Assembly (NCBI GenBank): GCA_019054805.1
Contig: JAHQIY010000004.1
Coordinates: forward strand, 7,138,501 to 7,202,500
Source of the DNA: Brachionus manjavacas
Taxonomy: Eukaryota; Rotifera; Eurotatoria; Ploima; Brachionidae
Direction: 5' to 3'
DNA: 64,000 nucleotides
The translations under genes and the position numbers were made by a program. Below are positions 1-13,100 of this stretch, piece by piece. The notes under the pieces were generated by a model. That model did not search any database. It saw only the letters and a program-made list of their open reading frames with translations, and had not been told where the DNA came from. Positions within the stretch are counted from its first letter, which is position 1. The number at the start of each line of letters is the position of its first letter.

Positions 1-811
1 AAATTTAATAGTTTGTTTTTTTATTAACCTTTTGGAAATCCGACTGAATTTACCCAAAAAGTCTCTTTGATTAAATGAGTTATTGAAAAAAGCAAAAATG
101 AGCCGAACAGATTACAATGCAATATATTTCTGGCACAATGAAGACGTCTAAATAATTTCTTTAGTAAAACTTTTATTGTTAAATAAAGAAAATAGTTTAC
201 TTAAAACTTATTAACAAAATCATTGCTATAACCAAAGACGCCAACGAAATAATACTTCCAATTTTAGCTATTAATTTTAATCTTTTTAAATGGGACTAGG
301 AAAAAAAATTGAAAAATACCAAAATATTAATTTAGAAAAAAATACAGTTAAAAGTTTTGCGGATAAGTCTTCCTCAATGCATGCAGTATAGTCTGTGTAG
401 GATATGTTTCTGCGCATAATCCATGTTCCATCTGGTTGGCAAAATCGTCGGGCAAATTTTTTTGAATTTTCAAATCCAATAAACCATACCGGACATTGCT
501 GAACAGCCCATTGATTAGCTGGCGTTTCGTCCCAGCATAATATTAAATCAAATGTTTTGGGACATTTTTTGATCTGTTCAGTTGAGTTAACATATTGGTT
601 CATCTCGTCCAATAAGCATTTTAATCGATTCTCTTCAATTTTGCTTCTTTGAATTACTTCTTTTGATATTTCATTCTCAGACTATCAAGTTTTATGATTT
701 TTCTTCTTTTTTTAATATTAGAAAACTAAAACTCACTTCAACAGATGACGAGCTCAAGAGACTGCAACTAAAAACGAACAGAAAATACATAAAATACAAT
801 TTGACTACCAT
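1..811 (-). CDS. Class B (secretin-family) G-protein-coupled receptor, 5' part, runs off the left edge
   Basis: Four exons join in phase on the minus strand: 737-811, 346-681, 201-295 and 54-147, with introns of 55, 50 and 53 bp. Exon 1 starts at ATG 811 and encodes a 25-residue signal peptide ending at a perfect GTGAGT donor. Exon 2 carries the hormone-receptor domain with six cysteines (KCLLDEM, KKCPKTF, LCWDET, QQCPVWF, RFCQPDG, TACIEE) and the conserved GTW. Exon 3 is the first membrane helix. Exon 4 is the second helix, with the family signature RLHCARNILHCNLFGSF. The remaining helices lie outside the window; about 200 residues are visible. The receptor should bind a peptide hormone at the cell surface. 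The LHC-RN-IH-NLF pattern looks secretin/VPAC/PTH-like, but the ligand cannot be named. An alternative donor for exon 4 near position 28 is possible. Confidence 0.85.
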
Positions 812-3800
812 TTTTGCCAATTGATAACTTACAACACTTTGTTTAGCATTTTTTTAAATAAGATTTCAAAAACCTAAAAAAATTATTGAAGAAATATAAA
901 TATTTAAACAAAAATGTTAAGCAAATAAAGATTTCAAGAAGCGTGGAAATTGTTTGAAAAAAAATGAATCTCAATCAGAATAAATTTGTCACTAGATTTT
1001 GGTAAATTAATTTAATACCAAATAATAAAAATTATGTAAGCAACTAATAATAAAACTAAGGTATGATAAGAGACACTGAGAATTTTTCAAGATAAAAATT
1101 AAAAATTGTTTTTTTTTCTTCAATTTCACTAATCTGAGTTTTAGCTAAATTATATTTGGTAACTACCTAAAGAAACCAATTAATTCGTTTTGTTTAATTA
1201 AATTTTTGAAATGTACGGAAAAAGATTTCAAGATTTACGTATTTAAAAAAAAGATTTTTGGTTGAATCCGGATTATAATTAAATTTGAGAAAAAAAATTG
1301 TATCTTCAACTTCCTTGATGTTTTTAGCTTGATTACATAAATCAAAGTCCCAATTAAATACCTATTGTCATTTATTTTAAGCTGTTTATTTTTACTCGCA
1401 AAAAACTAGCTTGCTTTGAATTATAAATATGAGTTGATAACAAAGATCTTATCTTTTTTAACATAAGATTCGATTTTGCTCAGAATTTCGAAGCAGTTGC
1501 TACAACACTAGAGTATTCATAAATTTATAAACATAACAAAAATTGAAACTGAAATAGAGATTAAATATTTGGATAATGGTAAAGAAAATTTCTAAAATTA
1601 TGGCAATTTTGACTCTTAATAGTTTAATGCAGTAAATACTGAAATAGATAAAAATAAATATTGATCCTATCTGTTTCTGATTTCTAAATGTTAAACTAAT
1701 TTATTCATTTCTATTTTGATGTAAATTTCTTGATTTCACTAATTTTCCATAGGTTAAAGCAATAGATTTTGTTTGAAAACTTACTATTTTTGAATAAAAT
1801 AGAAAAAAATTGATAGTTATTTTTAGTTTTAATTTATTCCTTATCGCATCACGTAATCAGCAGGGATACTTAATTGTTTACCTTAGCCTTATCATCTAAA
1901 CACTTCGTTCTAATATTTGAGTTTTAGAAATGTAAATTATTAAATTCATTTTTGAATTAGCATGAACATTTAATCTGACATGTGATAATCTTTTAAATAT
2001 TTTCTGTAATACTACCTTAAATGAATTGAATAGTCTCATGGCATGATTTAACTCATTTAATCTTCGATATCTTAATCTTTGGTGAAAATTTAAGTTTCAT
2101 TAGGATATCAAACAAAATGAAGCCATTATCATAGCATCCTAAAACAAATAAATATGAACATTTTTAACTGGGCCTGAATTCCTAGATTTTAATTTAAAAT
2201 GTTCTAGAAAAGCCTGTAAATAAATTTGAAAATTTGAAAACAAATGTTTGTCCATTATTCTTTAAAATAATAAATGAATTTTCAATAGAAAATATTACTT
2301 ATAGCTTGTTTTAAAGCTAAATAATTTTTCTTTTTTTTATGTAATCTTAAAAGATAAAAAACACCCATAGTATCCTATTAAAGTATTTAATTAGTAACAT
2401 ATTTTTCAAATTCAAGTAGAAAGATAAAATTTAAATATTTGGGCAGCTAAAAATCATTTAATTTTTCGAAATTGAGAAAATTCGTTCTCATTTAAAAATT
2501 ACATGCATACAATGATGTTACTTCAGTGAAAAGTGTTGAAAAGTTCTGATTTTATGAAAAGTAAAGAAAATTTTTTTTGAAATTTTTAGTTCTTCATCAT
2601 GGACATGGTTATCGATAAACTAATTTGTCGTCAATATCAATTGATTTTATATTCTTTGATAACATTTAAAAAAAATTATTTTTTTAATTATCTATTTTAT
2701 AGAATATTTATAATAATTAGTTAATGTTACTAACTTAAAAACCAAAAGCCTTTGACTGTTGTGCATATCAGTTAATTAAATTTTAGGTTTCCGTATAATA
2801 TTTGAGGATGATGCAAGAAAATGATACAGATAAATATTTCGAAATTTAAGAATACATTTTTAAACAACTTTTTAACTTGATAAATGGAAAATATCCAAAT
2901 TATGAAGATATTTTCAAGTTTAAATACTAAAATGACCGATTTGTTACCTCACATTCAAATTAAGTTTCATTCAAAAAATAAAACCGCCTGCCTGATGATT
3001 ATATAAAATTGATACTATTTAATAAAAAAATGTTGGAAAATTTAATTAAGAAAATTTTTTTTAAACACTAATGAATATTAAAATCAAAGCATTTGTAGAT
3101 TTGGTAAAGAAAATTATCGATTCAAAAAGTTCTTGTTGACATGATTAATAATCACGAAGTATTATCATATCAATCCAATATCAAAATACTAGTAATTAAA
3201 ACTTTAGATCTTTATTTTTCTGTTGCATTAAACTTTATAATTTTCTAAGAAACTGTTTTTTTTTTAAACTCGACAAAAAAATGATTGAATTTTTTTAAAG
3301 ATACTTCAATAAAAATTAGACGGTTTTCATTTTTAGAGTATCAAACTAAGTAGACTTTGATATAAAAAATAAAACACCTTTTCTTGTAGATAATCAAAAA
3401 AATTTATAAACTTTTTAAAATTCATGAATTATTCTAGTCTCAAGTACTTAATTTTGAATGCCTCGAGCTTTAATACTCCAATTTAGGAAAATAATTACTA
3501 GAAGCAAAAAAGGATATAATTTATCTTTTGGAAAAAAATCTAGGTTCGATTTATTAGACTTAATTTTCACAATATTAGTAAAAAATAATTAAAAAATATA
3601 TTAATATTTCTTTATTCTAGAAAATGTTGTACAATATAATTTTTATCCATAATCAAAGATAAAATTTAACAGGAAAAGTAAATTAAACAAAATAAAATTA
3701 GTATTTGATTATTAAACTTTTAAAAATTATTACAAAACAAATTAAAATACTTTTTAAAAAATCACGATTTAAAACTGGACCTTAAAATCATGTGACTTTT

Positions 3801-6800
3801 AATTTTGGAAAAATTGTCTAAAATATTACTATGCTAGTTTTGATCAACAAAAATTTAGACTTTTGACGAAAAAAATGGCTAATTGGTAATCAAATTTTTT
3901 AAAACCTACCTGAATAATTGACTTTATTAAAAGAATTCTTATCTAAAATATTTTTTCAAACTAATTTTAGAATCTTAAAATGTGATGTGTTTTTCAAAGA
4001 TTTCCATTTGTTTTCCACTGTGAAACATAAGAAATCTTCAATCGAAATTCTAAAACATCCAACCTTAAATTATATTCGGGAAATAAACTCATTTAGAGTG
4101 TATGGTTTTTTAATTTAATTTTTTCTGATATTCAGATTTCTTAATTATCTTGCTTTCATCAATAAAATGAAAAAAAACCTTTTTAACAAAGTAATTTTTT
4201 GCTATTAATAAAACATAAAATTAATTGATTTGAAAAAAACTATTTAAAACAATTAGAATAATTTAAAATTAAATTTTCTAAGCACTTGATTAAGAACACT
4301 ACTTGAGAAATACCTTTGTATAATTATTTAAAAATTTATAAAATAAAGTAGATAGACAAAGCTTCCGATGATTTGATGTTTGTTGCCATTTTTTTACCTC
4401 ATCTAAAATCTTACTCTTAAATTAAAACAATTATAATGAACCATTACTCAAGTCACATGTTTGTTTTGAAAAACTTTTCACACAAAAATAAAAGGCTTTT
4501 GTCAATACCTTTTTAGTATGATATCTGAAAAACCATCCGAGAATTCATACACCCATTTTCGTTTCAAGTTTTAAATAAGATGCACTTAAATAATCTTAAA
4601 TCTTTAAATTAAATGAAAACTTATGTTTTAAAAATATAATTTGGTATCAAGGTAAGAAATTTGAAAATTTTTTAAAGACAAAAAATCAATAACAGGGCCT
4701 ATTTCGACCAAAATGCATTATGGTTTCAAGTATCATTTAATTTTATTTAATATACAAAATATTTTTCAAATAAAATAAAAATTAACTTTTGAAATTAATT
4801 TGACGTTTTTTTAAGATTTAATATTATATAAAAAATTGCTGATTTTTAATATGGATAATTAATTATTCAAATGAACTGGAATTTTTGAATTATTGAGAAA
4901 TTATCGTCAACTATCTACGTATGAAAATAAAATTTTCTTTTATTGATGAATTTGAAGCATCTGCGCGGGTAGACCTTTTAACAAAAACTAACTTAGACTT
5001 GCTTTAGAAATTACTATAATTGCTGCTAACTTTACCATGAGGTGTTCATTATGAAAACCAATTTACCGTCGCACATATAATACAAGATAAGACCAAAATA
5101 ACTGCGTTTATTTTGAAAAGAAAAATATTAATTATCCATACTGAGTTTTTTTATCAATCTCTAATAAAAAATTTTCATTATAGCATTTTTGATTTTTCAT
5201 CATTTCTTATGCTATCTTTTTTCTTTACCAATAAAGTTTTATCTTAAGTTTATACATTGATTTAGAGAGTCGAATCTAGGCTTTTTGTACTTTGCTATTT
5301 ATTTTAGTTAAAGAGAATCTAAACACGTAGTCCTTTTACTTTTTTTGACAAAATTGGTCAAGCAAAACCAAGATTCAAAATTAATTTCAAAATAAAAATA
5401 AAACTTTTTTTTAATTTTTATTGGAACTTAAATTCGTTAAATAAATAAGTTTAATTCGCATTTTGAATTTTAACTCCTACTTTTTTTAAATTCAAAATAA
5501 TTTAGTCATTATAATCTAAACTGAAATTTTCATCTCTCAAAAAGCTGGGATTGAAGCGAGACGACAAAAAGATGAAAAAAAATCAACATTAGCAACAACT
5601 AACAATTTTAAAAGATAAAATTTTTTTCAAAAAATTCTTCAGAATGGAACAATTTTTTTACCTTTTTAGAATAAATAAAATTGAAAACCATTATTAATAG
5701 TTTCTTATTGATTTTCTGATTGATTCCAATTACTTAAAATTTCACCTTTTTATTTAATAAAAATTTTCTTTTTTATTTTTAGGTTATATTTATGATCTTA
5801 AATCACGTGTTCATTAGATATAAAATTAATAAAAGAAAATGTTTTTTTTAAAAGCCGGAGGATAGTTACCAAAATTGCTAAATTTTCAATAAATTGGTGC
5901 CACAACCAACTGACTCGGTTTTCAGACATTTATAAAAAATTCGACTAATTTAACATACCAAGATATATCTCCGAATTTTTTAGTAATCTTCAAAAGCATC
6001 TAATGATTCTATTCGTAAAATAATAAGATTAAGGTTTTAAGCAATAATAAAATTTAAAGAACTAATTAAGTGTAAATTTAATGTTCCTCTTCTTTAGTAT
6101 ATTAAAAATGTGGATGAAAAAATTAATTATTTTACCAATATTTCAAGAATATGACATTAATTTAGAACTGTTTCAAAAGAAAATTTTTAAAAACCTGATG
6201 TGATTATCAGAAAATTAATTCAGAATTAGATGCTCTTTTTAAAATAAAAGCGTATTTGATTATTAACAAAAATAAATCTTCAAACTGTTTTTTTTTTGAA
6301 TTACAAATAATATTGAAATAATTTAGATTTTCTTCTTTTTTCATTATATTATATTATTTGAATATCTTAAAATTTTGTCATTCAATAAAATTAACTGATA
6401 AGACTCAAATATCATACGATTAGATCCATCCTTATCTATTTAATAAAGTGAAAAGGCTAATCTATCCAATTCTACTATTGAATAATTTTTCGCGACAGCA
6501 AAAAAATATAGATCTTTATTGCCAAATCAAATTAGATCTACCTATGACTAAAAGTGTAATCTAGTTTTCATGCGTAAGTACAAATGGTTAAAAAAATTAA
6601 ATCTGAATGTTTGTTCAAAACTGATTAATACCAAAAAAAATTTTTCCAAATTTCTTTAACTACATTGAAGATTTTACTTATTATTAGAATCACATTTTTG
6701 AAACATTAGTTCAATATTGCGGATGTTATCTTAAGCATATGAATGCTTTAAAGCATAAATTAAAATTTGATTCTTTTAAAAAAACGACTCTCATAAAATT

Positions 6801-7042
6801 TGTCAAAAATGGTGTGAAAAAAAATAAAAGTTCTAATATTTAAAATAATAAAGGTAAAAAAAATACATTTTTTAATTTGTACAAGCCAAAAATAAAACTG
6901 TTTAAATAATTATTGAGAAACCCAAAAATATCTAATTTCATTCTATTGTTTATTCGATGTTAATTTTAGTAGAAATTTCATTTTAAATAAAGTATGCGGA
7001 AATTGATCTAAAATAACAAAAAAAAGAATTTAATGTAAAAAT
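812..7042. other. Long AT-rich intergenic stretch with no recognisable gene
   Basis: About 6.2 kb between the GPCR start and the huntingtin 3' end. It is dominated by A/T homopolymer runs and stops in all frames. The only open frame above 60 codons, at 3918-4118, has a composition that just follows the AT-rich background and resembles no family I know. No RNA gene, clear terminal inverted repeat or transposase relic was recognised. A slightly less AT-rich patch near 4950-5100 was not identified. Confidence 0.6.
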
Positions 7043-7048
7043 TTTATT
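7043..7048 (-). terminator. Probable polyadenylation signal of huntingtin
   Basis: AATAAA on the minus strand, about 80 bp beyond the huntingtin stop codon at 7127-7129. It is the nearest canonical hexamer downstream of the stop that I noticed. In sequence this AT-rich the hexamer also occurs by chance. Confidence 0.4.
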
Positions 7049-7126
7049 TTTACTCAAAATTATAAAACTTCAAAAAAAAACGGAGTTTAATCTAAACAAA
7101 TCTTGAATAAAATTTTATAAAACCTT

Positions 7127-10100
7127 TTAATCTGAATCAGATTTTTTGTTGATCATTTTAACTAATTCTTCAAAAGGTGTACCAGGTTTGGCATACGCTT
7201 CGAAAGCATTTAAAACACTGCTCACTTGAGCTTCATCGAGCAGCTTAATGAATTCAATCACAGACATGTAAAAAATCGCCTTGTCTATGGTTTCGAAGGC
7301 GCAATACCGATTAAGAAGAAACGGAAAGGTCGACTTGAGCCATTGATTTTGACTAGCACTAACCAATAAACATGACGTCAGCCAAATCGACTCGTAAATA
7401 TGTGAACGCTGCAGAAAATTGCTCAAAGATAGCACACACCACTCTTTGATTTGGAACTGCATTCCTTTCTCCTGCAATAAATCAAAACATTTATACACAA
7501 CATAGGCGACCGCTTGTGGATATGGATGCTGTGAGCTGTTCAAAAATTCCGTAACCAATTTATTTAAAATGTTGTGTGGAGGCAAAAAATCACATAAAAT
7601 TTTGGGCAAAATTGTTGAATACAAACTTGCCTCTTTGCATGTGTTGCTTGATTTCATTCTGTCTAAAAAGCTCGTGGCAACTTCTAATACCTTAAGCAGA
7701 TGTGATTGAAGCTCCGGGTAGTTGTTAAGCTCCAGAATCTGCGGGAAGCTTATTTGACAGTCTTTCGAAATTGGATTTTCCACCTGGCTAGGACTGTCGG
7801 GTGTAGATGCAGTTTCGGCTCTAATTTGCTTGCCAATTATATCATGCCAATAATTAAGCTGCTTGCCTTGATTAGAAGCGTAGAGTGACGTAATTGTTAA
7901 CGATACAAGGCAAAGTGTTTTTTGCTCTTCATATACTTTACTTGTGAACAATTTTTGAATGGTATTAATCTCATTTGAGGGCACCATGCACGACAACAGT
8001 AAACGCTCCAGGCCTAAATATAACTGGTAGAATAAAAAATACGGGGTATTGGGGTCATTAAGGATTTGGTAGGTTAATTTGATAAAAGTTGAGCAAAAAT
8101 TTTGCGCATCTCTTATCGAATCTAAACAATTCTCAATTATGTAAAAAGAGGCTGACCACAGACTAGATAAGTATCGGTAGTTGCTTGTAAATAGAGCGCT
8201 TGAGTCTTTCATAAGATAAATTTGCTTGCACAAATGATCTATCAAAATTTTGGCATCGTTATTAGTTGACAAATAGCCAAGGGTGATTGATTCCAGCCAG
8301 TACATAAGACCTTGTATAGTGGCAATTTTTATTAGCATTGAATTCGACCTAAGACCATTTTCAATAAGTCGATTTAGCCTCTCAAAGTCTTTGCTGGACA
8401 TGGACTGTCCGTCTCTGGTGGTGTGCAAACAACACTTGGCCAAGCATTCGCCATAAATTGCCAATGAAAGTGTTGAATCGTCCACAAGATCGTTTACAAT
8501 TGGCATTAGTGGCTCATTGTCCTGTGTTATGAACAAATTCAAAAATTCGAAATTTGCCTGAAGCTTTTGACTCAATGATTCGTATTGACTTTTTGAGTCA
8601 AACAAACAATTTGACAGATACAACATTGATTTGAATATATCCAATTTCAGCTGAATAGTTGGAATTTTAAAAAATGATTCATAATAGTCCAGTATAGTTC
8701 TGAGTACCGAGGCGATGTCCAGACTATTTCGATTAAATGATCTTTGTACTGAATGGTTAAGTGATTGGTAATTTGGCTTCGAGGCTGACTGCACAAACGT
8801 TGCATTCGGTTCGGTGTTGAGCATTTCAGTCATTTTGGTCGACACTTCATCCAACTGATTAGACACAAAACTTTGAATTGAATCACCTATCGAGTTGGCT
8901 TGCTCTGAATTCACATCAAATCTGTTCCATTGACCCACAAACTTAAGGATACCTTCCAAACTTATTTGTGTAAAATAGAAAAAAGAACTGGAATTTGTGG
9001 GCAAATTGTTGAGCATAACTCTTTCAATGTTGGTCGAGTAGGTGAGATTGCACCTTTCGCTTAGTTTATTCGAAATTTTGGTCAAGTTGGTCAAAGTTGC
9101 GGCTGGCTGTGGCTGAGTGAAGTCAACTATTTGTCTGACTTCCTCATCCGATTCGTCAATCATCGTAGGATCAAGCATGTACAAAAGACTAGAGTTGTTA
9201 GCTATTGATATTGAATTTGAGTCGGCGAAAATGTTGTACCTATCGAATGTGTCAATTGATTTTTTTATTCTGCTATATTGCTGACCAATATAGGTGGACA
9301 AGAATCCCGGCAATTTGTTGCGACTTACATGCTCGTACAAACTGCTGAGAGAATTGCCAGATCGTGGTGTCAGGGTTGATTTGATGAGCCAAGTGGAAAG
9401 TCCCTTTATCAGCAAAGAAATGCATTTATTTCTTTCTTTTATTTCCTCTGCAGGTAAATGCTGCATTATATGATTTTGATCGAGTCCAGAATCGGCTTCA
9501 TATTTTATTGAATTGGCCTGGCTCGACAATGGCAAGTAGTAGTCTTCTGAGATGTTATGAAAAAAGGTAAGCATATTTACGTATTCGTACTCGAATTGGT
9601 TTCGAGTAGTCCATCCGATTAGGAGAATGTGTCTTAGATGATCTTTGAGGACATGTGGGTCTTTTAAATTGTCAATTGGCGGCAAAACAGATGTATCCGA
9701 GCGCAAAAATTGTGAATACTCAAGTCTGAAATTTTGAGACCATAGACAATCTGGTATTCTTATAAATCTTTCCAATACTGGCAATCGACACAAAGCTATG
9801 TAAATTTTTTCGACTAGATCACGCATTAAAAAAGGAATTTTTTGCCGAAAAACTTGACTATTTATTATAAATCTTATTTTAAGCAATGTTTCCAAAGTGG
9901 TCAAATTAAACAAAACTTCACTGGTGCAATTCTGATTTGAGCTGGTGTAGTCTATGAGATGCTTAAGACGCGACGTTTTCAGCAAATTTTCATCGCCTAT
10001 TCTGAAAAAATACTGAATAATCAATTGGTACAAGTCTTTGATCAAATAGGATACAAATGTAGAGTAAATGGAACTAATGGACAAAACATTGATGAAATAT

Positions 10101-13100
10101 GGTTCACTTAGAATATTAAAAGCACATAAAAAAGACTCATTTAAACATTTCAATGACACAATCTGATTTTGATTAGATGTTAGAAAATTAATGTATTCCA
10201 TTTGAAAAAGAGAAAAGTTTAGGACATTTTTAATATCTGTCTGATTTAGTTTGATATCCAAATATGGATATTGTTTAATTGACTTTAGATAAGAATTGAT
10301 CGATTCAGTTAGAGGAAAAACTAATGAGTAGAAATCCATTTCGGATACCGTTTGGATAAACTTTCCATCACACGCTCCTAAATCAAGTGGATCAGATGCC
10401 GTAAATCTTTTTTTGTATTGTTCATTTGCAAAGTCTTCACTATTTGATAAACAAATCGGTATTAGTTCAGGTAGTTTAATGTTTGAGATCATGTTGAATA
10501 AGAATCGACTTGAAACAGTCCATAAAGGATGAATAAAATCTTTTAGAAGATTTTTGGCTTGTTTAAGTGCTGACGGAAGCTTTTGGATGCTGTTTTGGGT
10601 CTTGAAAGCACTGAGCAAAAGACAATCTCTTAAAATGCTCAACTTAAATGATTTATCATTAATGATGGATTCGCAGTTAGATTGGTCAAGATTTGCCAAT
10701 ATTAGCGCACCTTGCTTGGATTTTAGACCAAATGAATCATTTATCAAATCAGAAGTTGATCCATAGCAGCATGAACTGCGCACTATGTTATAAAACCATT
10801 CTTTGTCCAAATTATTCGCTGTTTTATCAATTCCATTTTCAAGATAAATGTTAAAAAATTCAATAGATGTGCTTGTTTTGATTAAATTTTGACTAGGCTC
10901 CTCTTGTCTTTGTTTTAATTGTTCAAGTAAATTAAATAGCCGCTGATGACGAGCACCATTTTCCGCTTGGCTCTCATAAAACATGTCCAAAGTTTCCATA
11001 TTTTTCTGGGTAAATAGAGTCACTAGTTCGTCTTGCGACAGAGTGTGGATCATTTCAACTCGTTGACAAGCAATGTGGTCTGCGTATCGAACAAGGCTCA
11101 GATAGGGTAGTTTAAAAAATTTTTCGATCAAAAGACTTAGCAGATGACAGCTGGAATTTAAGTGAATTCCTTCGACAGCTTTTAGGCAAGATTCCAAAAG
11201 ATTAAGCTCGTTTTTGGCTCGGATTTTCGACCAATTTGTGTTGATGCTCTGGAGAAAAAGAGAGCTCAGTTCAGCATTGCGGCTTAAAGAGCCAAAGAAA
11301 TCTATCACAATTGGTTCGTGTGGTGCAAATTCGAACAAATCAACTAAATTTTTTACAATCAGCATACTTACATTTGATGGCGAATCAATATCATTCGGAT
11401 TCGAATTTAGATTATCACAATAAGTGATAAGACTAAGGTATTTGAAAAGTTTCTCATTTAATGTTGGTATCTTTGTATGTTTGTAAAATAGAATTTTGTT
11501 TTCTAATGAATTAGAATCATTTTTATAAACTTGACAGCTTTTGTTAGTATTGTCATTTGAATGAAAGTCTGGGTTAATCGAACTATTTTGACTAGACTCT
11601 CCTGAAATCAAATCTTCAGATTCATTTTCAGCTGATTCTAAAGACTGGTACCAATAGTCAGGGTTATGGTAGTCAGCATGAATTAAAAAATATTGCCACA
11701 GTGAGCTTAAAAGCGGATTAATTTTAGAATATTTAAAAAGAACAAAACAATTGGTGTCGAATATAAATTTGGACGGATCAAAGCTAAAGTTATTCATATT
11801 AGATTCGATGTCATATTCACAATTTAATTTTTCTGAGCGTGACACATGTTCCGTTCGGAATTTTCTTTCACTATTCAATTCAGCTTAAAGATAAAAATAT
11901 TATTCATTTTGAAATATTAATTAATTAATTCTATTAAAAAAATAGATCCTGCTCTTAGACTAAAATCAAGCAAAAAATAATTATTCCATTGTAGACATTA
12001 CAACAAGAGAAGTATGAAAGAAAATGTAAAATTATGTGATCATGGCTAAAATACGAAATTACAGATACGATATTTTTTGTTAAGTATCAAAAAACTAATT
12101 AGAGTTAATAAATTCTTAAAAGAAGAAAAATATTTAAAAATATTTATTTGAATAGCTGAAAATTTTGTCAAAGGTAGGTGTAGCTCGGTTACAAAATTAA
12201 TTTTTTTTAGATTATTTTCAAAGAATCTTAAATTTTCGGATCTATTTCATTAATAATGAATTTCTGCAATTTTTCAGGCGTATCGTAATCAATATCTCGG
12301 ATACTTGATACCAAAAAAAAAGGACCTATTTCTCATATGTGTGCTTATTTATTATTACGGTCCCTGATTGCTAAGACTCGTCATGGAAAACAAATTCTGT
12401 ATCTTAGATTGAAAAAATTTCAATTTTATTTTTCCGTTTTTTAATTTAATAAAAAGCCATGGAATTTAAAATGCTAAAAGACAAACTTATTATTGAAATT
12501 TACGTAAGATTATGAATTCTCTGAAATATATTTTTTTAATATTATTGATAAATCGTTTTTATCTGATTTGTCATGATGTTGACACCATCAAATCAAATTA
12601 CTTTTACTTTACTTAATCAAAGATCGTTTTAATTTTTTTTTAAATGTTTGCCTGCGACCAAACAAACTCTTACTTATCTCCCAAACATTCATGCATTCAT
12701 TCTTGTATTTTGATTTTAAATCATTTAAAAAAATATAAAATTAAAAAATCGAATCTTAGTATTAAAAAAGCGATAATTTTACCTTACTAACTTTTTTCTT
12801 TTGTTAAATTAATTCAATTTGAACGATTTTTCAACTGTGATCTTTTCAACTTTTCCACATTTTAATCTGACTTAAAAGAACGAAAATGAATTTCAATACT
12901 TAAAAAGCTCTTGGAATAAAGGAAAACTCGAAATTTAAAAATTATTTACCTTTAAAATAAAGCATAGTATTTTTAATAAGTATTTTGGCAGAGTTGTTTA
13001 AAAGTCTCAAAAAAAAGTCAAGGATCGGACTTAAAAATTTTTTTTTAAAAAGTCCATTTTTTTTTATTTGCTAGATCAGGCTTTATATCAAAAAATTATA

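Noticed and set aside
3918..4118. 66-codon plus-strand open frame in the left intergenic region
   Set aside because: Composition follows the AT-rich background, there is no recognisable family, and no splice or polyadenylation context makes it a gene.
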